From assembly GCA_003153655.1 (NCBI GenBank), contig PMAK01000067.1:2301-8802 (forward strand): a stretch of DNA of 6,502 nt, read 5' to 3'. This DNA comes from Phycisphaerales bacterium (GTDB taxonomy: Bacteria; Planctomycetota; Phycisphaerae; Tepidisphaerales; Tepidisphaeraceae). The notes below the pieces were generated by a model. The model worked only from the letters and a program-made list of their open reading frames with translations. It had not been told where the DNA came from and made no database searches. A program made the position numbers and the translations under genes. Positions 1-4,916 of this stretch are shown here, piece after piece (position 1 is the first letter of the stretch; every line of letters starts with the position of its first letter).

Positions 1-923
1 CCGCTCAGCGTCCCCGCCTGATAAACACTCCCTGACGGACTCACTTGCTCCATGATCGTCCGCAATCCCCCATACGCCCCAACCGGCAATCCGCCGCCAA
101 TGATCTTGCCAAGGCATGTCAAATCGGGCTTAACACCATAAATCCCCTGCGCCCCGCCTCGCCCCACGCGGAATCCCGTCATCACCTCATCAAACAAAAG
201 AATCGCCCCATGTTTCGTGCAAAGCTCCCGCAACCCGCGCAAATATCCCGCTGCCGGCGGCACAACCCCCATGTTCCCCGCCACAGGCTCAACAATGAAA
301 CACGCAATCTCCTTCCCATGCTCCGCAAAAATCTTCTCCGCAGCAGCCAGATCGTTGTATGGCGCCAAAACCGTGTTCGCCGTAATCGATTTCGGAACCC
401 CCGGACTAGACGGCACGCCCAACGTCAGCGCTCCGCTCCCAGCCTGTACCAAAAGCGAATCCGAATGCCCGTGATAACACCCCACACATTTAACGATCTT
501 CTCCCGCCCGGTCGCCGCCCGAGCCAGCCGGATCGCGCTCATCACCGCCTCGGTCCCGCTGTTCACAAACCGGACCATCTCCACACTCGGCATCGCCTCA
601 ATAATCTCCCCCGCAAGCTGCGTCTCCAGCTCCGTCGGCGCCCCATAGCTCGTCCCCCGTCCAATCGCCTTCGCCAAACTCGCCACCACCCGCTCATGCG
701 AATGCCCCGCAATCAGCGGCCCATAGCTCGCGACATAATCAATATACGAATTCCCATCGATATCTTTAACGATGCACCCCTGCGCCTCCTTCACAAAAAT
801 CGGCGTCCCACCCACACCCTTAAACGCCCGCACCGGCGAAGAAACCCCGCCCGGCATCACCGCGCAAGCCTTCTCAAAGGCACGCTGCGAACAATCGAAA
901 AAACGTTTCTTGCGATCAGGCAT
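1..923 (-). CDS. hemL: Glutamate-1-semialdehyde 2,1-aminomutase (partial, C-terminus off left edge)
   Basis: This PLP enzyme converts glutamate-1-semialdehyde to 5-aminolevulinate, the last step of the C5 route to tetrapyrroles; it is cytosolic. Reading the minus strand from ATG at 923 gives [13 protein letters not shown] and then the family hallmark [11 protein letters not shown] (24-34). Next come the cofactor-phosphate region NSGTEA (121-126), CYHGHSDS (149-156), the Ser/Gly-rich gating loop (about 153-181), [11 protein letters not shown] with Asp245, the expected PLP-ring partner, and [16 protein letters not shown] with the Schiff-base lysine at 273. The residue numbers fall where the well-studied cyanobacterial enzyme has them, which supports this start. 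A GGGGAA stretch lies 7 nt upstream as a weak Shine-Dalgarno. 307 codons are present; the family is about 430 residues, so roughly the last 120 are outside the window. Codons end strongly in G (GCG, GGG, GTG, CCG). Identification is very secure; whether it is cotranscribed with the upstream AHSA1 gene is unknown. Confidence 0.97.
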   Translation of the reverse strand, partial: MPDRKKRFFDCSQRAFEKACAVMPGGVSSPVRAFKGVGGTPIFVKEAQGCIVKDIDGNSYIDYVASYGPLIAGHSHERVVASLAKAIGRGTSYGAPTELETQLAGEIIEAMPSVEMVRFVNSGTEAVMSAIRLARAATGREKIVKCVGCYHGHSDSLLVQAGSGALTLGVPSSPGVPKSITANTVLAPYNDLAAAEKIFAEHGKEIACFIVEPVAGNMGVVPPAAGYLRGLRELCTKHGAILLFDEVMTGFRVGRGGAQGIYGVKPDLTCLGKIIGGGLPVGAYGGLRTIMEQVSPSGSVYQAGTLS

Positions 924-1083
924 GGCTCACTTCCCCACACATCATCTTAAAACGGCGTCCCGCCTTGAACAACCCCTTTACCATCCACCCGCCGCCGGCA
1001 CAAAACTCGGCGATGCGCAACCGCTGTTTCCCAATATCCCGCCGGCAGGTGCGGCAAAATAGATTTCGCTTACCGCTTCCCAA
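916..1083 (-). CDS. Candidate small Cys-containing protein overlapping the hemL start (weak)
   Basis: This open minus-strand frame crosses the gap between the AHSA1 gene and hemL and stops at TGA 916-918, so it overlaps the hemL ATG by 8 nt, a geometry seen in translationally coupled genes. From a TTG at 1083 it would encode 55 residues; the only upstream ATG in frame is at 1134, inside the AHSA1 gene. The peptide contains [14 protein letters not shown] and further cysteines, giving C10, C13, C28 and C49. The CxxC followed by IG-x2-RLR recalls the zinc finger of DksA/TraR-type proteins, but the second CxxC is missing. Third codon positions in the gap are GC-rich in this frame. Against it are the poor start and ribosome site, the overlap with the end of the AHSA1 gene, and no family match that I can name. 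It may be chance or a gene remnant. Confidence 0.17.
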   Translation of the reverse strand: MGSGKRNLFCRTCRRDIGKQRLRIAEFCAGGGWMVKGLFKAGRRFKMMCGEVSHA

Positions 1084-2023
1084 GATGTTTTCCAAGCCGT
1101 TCGAGCGTCTGCTTGCCGCCTTCAATCGCTCCATATTCCTTGACGATCAAGTCGCGCTCGGCCGCCGATGGGAAGGTCATGCGTATCGTCACCTTCGTCT
1201 TTTTACCGCCGTCCTGGGCGTCGAAAGTCCATGTCGCGACGGAATTGACGGCGGGGCCGCCCTTTTTGCTGCCGCCGTGGGAGAAAACGAGTCGCTCGGG
1301 TTTCACGACCTCCTTGAAGACCGAGTAATTGGGATAGTCGGTTCCGTCGGGGCCGTGCATGGTGTGTTTCCAGATGCCGCCCGGCCTGACGTCCATTTCT
1401 TCGATCATGCTGGTGAATCCGTGCGGACCCCACCAGAGAATGACCTGCCTGGGATCGACCATCGCCTGCCAGACCAATTCGCGCGGGGCGTCGAATATGC
1501 GGGTGACGACGATCTCGTTGTCGGCTTCGGCGGGTGATTGCAGGGGCGTCTTCACGTGCTCACCCAACTTTTCGAGGCTTTGCGTCCAGCCCGCTTCCAT
1601 GCCTTGCAGGTATGCGGCTGCATAGTCCACCTTGGCGGTGCCGCGGGTTCGTAAAGTGAGTTTCGTCTTGCCATCTTCATCGGCGAAGGTGACGGTGGTC
1701 AGTCCCGCGATGATGACATTCCCCTCTTTGTCGACGGCATCGTTGGTGAAGACGAGACGCTCGGGCTCGACGATCTCGCGGTAGATGCCGCCGCAGGGAT
1801 ATTCAGCGCCGTCGGGGCCGCGCATGACGATATGCCACGCGCCGCCGACGCGTGCATCCACTTTGCAGACGGGGTTGGTGAATTTATGCGGGCCCCACCA
1901 CATCGCCAGGTGCTTCGGATCGATCCAGGCCTTGAAAACGAGCGCCCGGGGCGCGTCGAAGAGACGGGTGATGACGACCTCGCGGGTCGGGAGTTCGGTT
2001 TTGGATTCATTTTTTTCGGCCAT
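1070..2023 (-). CDS. Tandem AHSA1/SRPBCC-domain protein (ATPase-activator-homologue-like)
   Basis: A 317-residue protein made of two AHSA1-type SRPBCC (START-like, helix-grip) domains, about residues 13-157 and 168-315, joined by a short linker. Each copy has the family start (TRLFDAPRALVF / TRIFDAPRELVW), the WWGPH motif (42-46, 197-201), GG-x-W, GPDG-x2-YP (69-76, 224-231), PERLVF (87-92, 242-247) and a C-terminal helix ending LEKLGEHV / [14 protein letters not shown] domains form a hydrophobic cavity; the ligand or substrate of this COG3832-like group is generally unknown, and I assign none. No signal peptide or membrane segment is visible, so it is probably cytosolic. The ATG at 2023 is chosen because AAGGAG lies 7 nt upstream and the preceding in-frame extension from 2122 is not family-like. 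It overlaps the end of arsR by 17 nt, so the two are surely cotranscribed. Most family members carry one domain; the duplication is notable. Confidence 0.92.
   Translation of the reverse strand: MAEKNESKTELPTREVVITRLFDAPRALVFKAWIDPKHLAMWWGPHKFTNPVCKVDARVGGAWHIVMRGPDGAEYPCGGIYREIVEPERLVFTNDAVDKEGNVIIAGLTTVTFADEDGKTKLTLRTRGTAKVDYAAAYLQGMEAGWTQSLEKLGEHVKTPLQSPAEADNEIVVTRIFDAPRELVWQAMVDPRQVILWWGPHGFTSMIEEMDVRPGGIWKHTMHGPDGTDYPNYSVFKEVVKPERLVFSHGGSKKGGPAVNSVATWTFDAQDGGKKTKVTIRMTFPSAAERDLIVKEYGAIEGGKQTLERLGKHLGKR
1079..1987 (-). repeat. Internal duplication: two AHSA1 domains encoded in tandem
   Basis: The encoded protein repeats itself: the segment from about 1987 to 1553 and that from about 1522 to 1079 (minus strand) give two alignable domains sharing FDAPR, WWGPH-x-FT, GPDG-x2-YP and PERLVF in the same order and spacing. 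The copies have clearly diverged at protein level, so this is an old duplication or fusion and not a recent DNA repeat. Confidence 0.85.
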
Positions 2024-2357
2024 GATGTTTCTCCTTTTTCTGTAACTCGTGCAGGTAATCGTCGAGGCGGTCAAAACTCTGTTCCCAGAATTTGCGGTAT
2101 TCCTCAAGCCAATCCACGGCATTTTTCAGCGGCGCGGCCTTGAGCCGGCAGGGCCGCCACTGGGCTTCGCGGCTGCGGACGATCAGGCCGGCGCGTTCCA
2201 ATACTTTCAGGTGCTTGGAGATTCCGGGGAGGGTCATTTTGAAGGGCTCGGCCAGTTCGGTGACGGAGGTTGTGCCCCGGGAGAGCCGGGCAAGGATCGC
2301 CCGCCGGGTGGGATCGGCCAGGGCGGCGAAGGTGGTGCTGAGGAGGTCGGTTGTCAT
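2007..2357 (-). CDS. ArsR-family winged helix-turn-helix repressor
   Basis: A 116-residue DNA-binding regulator. It opens with LLSTTFAALADPTRRAILARL (5-25), the typical first helices of the ArsR/SmtB fold. The helix-turn-helix is TSVTELAEPFKMTLPGISKHLKVLERAGLI (about 30-59), with recognition helix around PGISKHLKVL, followed by a wing (IVRSREAQWRPCRL). A long C-terminal helix (about 82-107) may serve dimerisation. The metal-sensing ELCVCDL motif of true ArsR proteins is absent (only Cys70 remains), so it probably does not sense metals. It belongs to the metal-independent group often paired with AHSA1 genes; that pairing is seen here, with the downstream frame overlapping by 17 nt. ATG 2357 gives a family-length protein with only a weak ribosome site (ACGGA just upstream). 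Autoregulation is inferred from repeats at its promoter. Inducer unknown. Confidence 0.93.
   Translation of the reverse strand: MTTDLLSTTFAALADPTRRAILARLSRGTTSVTELAEPFKMTLPGISKHLKVLERAGLIVRSREAQWRPCRLKAAPLKNAVDWLEEYRKFWEQSFDRLDDYLHELQKKEKHHGRKK
2031..2036 (-). promoter_or_regulatory. Ribosome binding site of the AHSA1 gene, inside arsR
   Basis: AAGGAG on the minus strand, 7 nt before ATG 2023, lies within the last codons of arsR. It fixes the AHSA1 start and indicates translational coupling of the pair. Confidence 0.8.
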
Positions 2358-2369
2358 TCCGTATTACAC

Positions 2370-2392
2370 CGAATGGTTAATTAACTGAATGG
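2370..2392. promoter_or_regulatory. Candidate ArsR operator at the arsR transcription start
   Basis: Two copies of GAATGG (2371-2376 and 2387-2392, plus strand, 16 bp apart) flank the perfect 10-bp palindrome GTTAATTAAC (2376-2385). The block lies just downstream of the -10 box and covers the predicted start of transcription, where a repressor would block initiation. Binding by the adjacent ArsR protein is an inference. Confidence 0.5.
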
Positions 2393-2393
2393 T

Positions 2394-2422
2394 ATAATAA
2401 TATTCCAGTTCGGGCCTGTCAA
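2394..2422 (-). promoter_or_regulatory. Near-consensus sigma70-type promoter for arsR-AHSA1
   Basis: On the minus strand, TTGACA (2422-2417) is followed by a 17-bp spacer and TATTAT (2399-2394): a perfect -35 and a -10 with one mismatch. Transcription would start near 2387, about 30 nt before the arsR ATG. Such a strong promoter fits a gene held down by its own repressor. Confidence 0.75.
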
Positions 2423-2449
2423 CCAAAAATAGCGATTTATTTCGTGTTC

Positions 2450-2464
2450 CCATTCGACGAATGG
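2450..2464. promoter_or_regulatory. Perfect inverted repeat CCATTCG-a-CGAATGG
   Basis: Two 7-bp arms with a 1-nt centre sit between the arsR promoter and the sigma-factor gene. The CGAATGG arm also occurs at 2370-2376, and TGAATGG at 2386-2392, so this may be a second, symmetric site for the same regulator. It lies about 105 bp upstream of the sigma-factor start. The rest of the 2358-2568 gap shows no gene; CATAAT at 2506-2511 is only a possible -10 without a convincing -35. Confidence 0.45.
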
Positions 2465-2568
2465 ATCGGCATCCGTGTCAAGTATTTCGGCAAATCGTCA
2501 TTTGTCATAATTCCGGTCACAATCGTTTCGATCCCGGACATGGGACCTGTTGTGCGAAGTGAGTTCGA

Positions 2569-4212
2569 ATGACCGAATCGCCCAGCGATCAGCAACTGCT
2601 TCAGGCCTATGCCGGTGAAAAATCGGATGATGCGTTCCGCGCCATCGTGGATCGTCATGCCCGGTGGGTTTTCGCCGCCGCGTTCCGGCAGCTTGGCGAT
2701 CGCCAATTGGCTGAAGACGCCGTGCAGATCGTCTTCATCCTGCTCGCCCGGAGGTCTGACAAAATGCCCACGCACCAAAAACTCTCCGGCTGGCTCTTTA
2801 GCACCCTTGGATACACGGTGCAAAATCTCCGCCGGGCGCGCCGCAGGCGGCAGATGCATGAAGAGCGCGCCGCTTTGGAAAGAGCGACGGCCACCGAATC
2901 ACCGGCGCCGGAGAGTGATCTTGCGATCCATCTGGATGCGGCCGTCGCCGGCCTTGGTCAGGCGGACCGCGACGCGATCGTCCTTCGCTTTTATCAGGAC
3001 CGCTCGTTCGGGGAGATCGCCGCGACGCTGGGCATTTCAGAAATCGCGGCCCGAAAGCGCGTCTCCCGCGGCACGGAAAAGCTGCGCAAACGATTTGAGA
3101 AGATCGGAGTGACAAAGGAATCGGACGCGGCCGTCTTGTCCGTGGTGGCAATCCAGGGCATCGAACATGCGCCAGAAAATCTGGCCCAATCCGCGGCCCA
3201 TGTAGCGCTGGCCGCCAAGGCCGGTGCGGCGATTCCGGCGACGATTCTTACCGCAACGAAAGGAACGGCGTATCTCATGGCAGCCGCTAAAATAAAAATC
3301 TCCGCCGTAATCGTGATCGTCTGTCTTCTGGGGGTTACCGCGACGATTGTTGCTGTCCGCTCCGCGTCAGCGCTTTTCGCGCAGGGTGTGCGGCTGGAGA
3401 ACGCCGCTGCGCCGGCTGCCCCGGCGACCCGTCCGACGGATGTTGCCGATTACTATACGCTGCAGAAAAACCAGGTATTTAAACGCATCACCAACGCGCC
3501 GCCCGAAGCCCGCAGCCGGCTTCTGAGGGAACATAGCAACGGCAGGTTCCACCCAAGCGGCCACTTCCTGGCCGGTTTGAGTCCGGCTGGGCTTTTCGCG
3601 ACGATCAATTCCCCCGAGCCCGACTATTCACTGCATCAACTCGTCGGCTTCATTTGTTTTGTCCGTGAGCAGTGCGCGGCGGAGGCTGAAGTGGACGGCG
3701 ATTTGGATAGCGCCAAATTGAATGGCGATATCATTTTCAGAATCGACTCAACCGACAATGATTGCAGCGCGGGCCTGGCGAAACTTCTTCATGATGAGTT
3801 CGGGATCAACGCAGCCGTCGCCTACCGCGATGTTCCGAGGAAGGTGATCGTCCTGCGCGGCCACTGGAAATTCAAAGCATTGCCGCAGGCGCCGGCGTTA
3901 ACCGATATGTCCCAGCCATGCATCGAACTCTTCGGCAACTATCCGCTCGACAAGCACTCGAAGCTTGTGAGTTCAAGCCAGACAGGCCGCCCCCGCATAG
4001 CTCGCAACCTGGGCGACCAACTGAATGAGCAGGTCATTATCGAGGCGGATGGCCTTCCCGGATTTGTGAGCATGCGGTCTTACGGAGAGATTCCCGGCGA
4101 TGCGGCCAACCGCAACCTGGTTTTGCAACACCTACAGGAGCAAACCGGGCTGACCTGGACCGAGGAAACGCGGACGGTGAGCCGGTTGATTATTGAGAAG
4201 GCGGCCCACTAA
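2569..4212 (+). CDS. ECF-type sigma factor with transmembrane helix and long C-terminal extension
   Basis: A 547-residue protein beginning as an extracytoplasmic-function sigma factor. Region sigma2 is about 8-95 (AFRAIVDRHARWVFAAAFRQ, LAEDAVQIVFILLARR, KLSGWLFSTLGYTVQNLRRA). Region sigma4 is about 122-178, with helix-turn-helix SFGEIAATLGISEIAARKRVSRG (146-168). ECF factors usually stop near 180-200 residues. This one continues through an Ala-rich linker to a hydrophobic segment ISAVIVIVCLLGVTATIVAV (244-263), which I read as one membrane helix. About 280 further residues follow, probably outside the cytoplasm: a YYTLQKNQVFKRI block (295-307), a middle block with KVIVLRGHWKFKALP (425-439), and an end, LQEQTGLTWTEE...RLIIEK (522-544), recalling the TIGR03435-type soil-bacterial domain. 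No anti-sigma gene is adjacent, so the tail may be the signal-receiving part. Target genes are unknown. The ATG start has only a weak ribosome site. Confidence 0.88.
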   Translation: MTESPSDQQLLQAYAGEKSDDAFRAIVDRHARWVFAAAFRQLGDRQLAEDAVQIVFILLARRSDKMPTHQKLSGWLFSTLGYTVQNLRRARRRRQMHEERAALERATATESPAPESDLAIHLDAAVAGLGQADRDAIVLRFYQDRSFGEIAATLGISEIAARKRVSRGTEKLRKRFEKIGVTKESDAAVLSVVAIQGIEHAPENLAQSAAHVALAAKAGAAIPATILTATKGTAYLMAAAKIKISAVIVIVCLLGVTATIVAVRSASALFAQGVRLENAAAPAAPATRPTDVADYYTLQKNQVFKRITNAPPEARSRLLREHSNGRFHPSGHFLAGLSPAGLFATINSPEPDYSLHQLVGFICFVREQCAAEAEVDGDLDSAKLNGDIIFRIDSTDNDCSAGLAKLLHDEFGINAAVAYRDVPRKVIVLRGHWKFKALPQAPALTDMSQPCIELFGNYPLDKHSKLVSSSQTGRPRIARNLGDQLNEQVIIEADGLPGFVSMRSYGEIPGDAANRNLVLQHLQEQTGLTWTEETRTVSRLIIEKAAH

Positions 4213-4232
4213 AAAAATGACGAAATCTTCGG

Positions 4233-4261
4233 TTGAAACGAGCCGATATGGAGGATATCAT
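4233..4261 (+). promoter_or_regulatory. Candidate promoter of the mazEF pair
   Basis: TTGAAA (4233-4238), a 17-bp spacer and TATCAT (4256-4261) each differ from the sigma70 consensus by one base. Transcription would begin near 4268, giving a very short leader before mazE. It starts 20 bp after the sigma-factor stop codon, so mazEF can be expressed independently. Confidence 0.6.
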
Positions 4262-4269
4262 TTTATATC
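4245..4269. promoter_or_regulatory. Two interlocked inverted repeats, candidate MazE/MazEF operator
   Basis: GATAT (4245-4249) pairs with ATATC (4255-4259) around GGAGG. The overlapping GATAT (4254-4258) pairs with ATATC (4265-4269) around CATTTT. The two repeats share DNA and cover the spacer, the -10 box and the predicted start. Autorepression by the antitoxin at palindromes is usual for mazEF; binding here is inferred. Confidence 0.5.
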
Positions 4270-4275
4270 ACCTTC

Positions 4276-4280
4276 GGAGG
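4276..4280 (+). promoter_or_regulatory. Shine-Dalgarno of mazE
   Basis: GGAGG followed by TTTC and ATG at 4285: a strong but closely spaced ribosome site that fixes the antitoxin start. Confidence 0.7.
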
Positions 4281-4284
4281 TTTC

Positions 4285-4524
4285 ATGGCGACGCCGGTAA
4301 AGGTCAAAAAATGGGGAAGCAGCATGGCGGTGCTGATTCCCAGTCAATTCGCCAAAATGCGCGATATCGGCGTGGGCAGCATCATCGACCTGGAGCCGGT
4401 CCGCGTCGTTAAGCCGCGGCGCAGGCGGCGATATAAGCTCTCGGAATTGATGGCGGAATTTAAGCCAAAGCATCGGCACGGGGAGTGGAATGTCGGTCGC
4501 CCGGTTGGCAAAGAAATCTGGTGA
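4285..4524 (+). CDS. mazE: MazE-type antitoxin (AbrB/SpoVT fold)
   Basis: A 79-residue antitoxin. The N-terminal swapped-hairpin DNA-binding domain spans about 3-48: VKVKKWGSSMAVLIPSQFAK (5-24), with the characteristic KWG-x-S-x-AV-x-IP, then DIGVGSIIDLEPV. An arginine-rich joint PRRRRRY (44-50) leads to a C-terminal tail, KLSELMAEFKPKHRHGEW through GRPVGKEIW. In this family such a tail wraps around and blocks the toxin. It is immediately upstream of the toxin: its TGA touches the possible GTG start and is 6 nt before the preferred ATG start, so translation is coupled. It probably represses its own promoter through the inverted repeats at 4245-4269. Length and order (antitoxin first) are normal for mazEF. 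The symbol is by family; orthology to the E. coli gene is not claimed. Confidence 0.9.
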   Translation: MATPVKVKKWGSSMAVLIPSQFAKMRDIGVGSIIDLEPVRVVKPRRRRRYKLSELMAEFKPKHRHGEWNVGRPVGKEIW

Positions 4525-4530
4525 GTGGCG

Positions 4531-4911
4531 ATGGCTCGTTTGTCCTATACACCGGACCGGGGGGATTTGGTTCATGTAAACCTCAGTCCGTCCACCGGCC
4601 GCGAATTAACCGGACCCCATTACGCACTAATCCTCAGCCCAAAATCATATAATCAGGCCAGCGGCCTGGTGATTTGCATCGGCATCACGTCGCGGATTCG
4701 CAGTGGACCGTTTGAAGTGCTTCTGTCCAAGGGTCATTTGCCGGCCAAAGCCGGAGTCGGCGACGTAGATTCGGTGATCCTCTGCGATGCGCTTCGCCAG
4801 CTTGATTACCGGGAACGTTCGATGGCTTTCATCGCAAAATGCCCGCGCGATATTCTGGATGAAGTTACCGTGCGATCGCTTTCCCTGATCGACCCGGAAG
4901 CCGAGTTCTGA
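4531..4911 (+). CDS. mazF: MazF/PemK-type endoribonuclease toxin with altered active site
   Basis: A 126-residue MazF/PemK-like protein; the family cuts single-stranded mRNA at short sequence motifs and arrests growth. Visible hallmarks are PDRGDLVHVNLSPSTGRE (8-25), ALILSPKSYN (32-41), GITSRIRSGPFEVLL (51-65) and the late VILCDALRQLDY (82-93). Aligned without gaps to E. coli MazF (from memory), Thr53 matches catalytic Thr52, but His30 stands where catalytic Arg29 should be, and the usual RP reads HY. The toxin may use His instead, have changed specificity, or be weak. The start is uncertain: ATG 4531, with GGTGAG just upstream, is preferred; an in-frame GTG at 4525, directly after the mazE stop, would add two residues. 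It ends 5 bp from the stop codon of the convergent dnaE. Confidence 0.9.
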   Translation: MARLSYTPDRGDLVHVNLSPSTGRELTGPHYALILSPKSYNQASGLVICIGITSRIRSGPFEVLLSKGHLPAKAGVGDVDSVILCDALRQLDYRERSMAFIAKCPRDILDEVTVRSLSLIDPEAEF

Positions 4912-4916
4912 TTTTC

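Noticed and set aside
45..950. Long plus-strand open frame of 301 codons
   Set aside because: It is the antisense image of hemL; the peptide is Pro/Arg/His-rich and low in complexity, while the minus strand gives an unmistakable aminomutase.
924..970. Possible hemL promoter (TTGTTC, 17 bp, TAAGAT on the minus strand)
   Set aside because: Both hexamers match poorly and could be chance in a region that may also be coding.
1000..1069. GC-rich CCGCCGGC stretches as an intrinsic terminator after the AHSA1 gene
   Set aside because: No stable stem followed by a U-run could be traced on the minus strand.
2024..2122. N-terminal extension of the AHSA1 protein from ATG 2122
   Set aside because: The added 33 residues lie inside arsR coding sequence, are unlike the family, and the AAGGAG at 2031-2036 supports the start at 2023.
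2007..2357. ArsR protein as a metal sensor
   Set aside because: The CxC metal-binding motif in the recognition region is absent and only one cysteine is present.
2484..2511. Possible promoter for the sigma-factor gene with -10 CATAAT at 2506-2511
   Set aside because: No acceptable -35 hexamer lies 16-18 bp upstream; the promoter may be of another class, so none is called.
2437..2859. Minus-strand open frame of 140 codons spanning the intergenic region and the sigma-factor start
   Set aside because: Most of it is antisense to the conserved sigma2 region, the product resembles nothing known, and it would cross the candidate regulatory repeat at 2450-2464.
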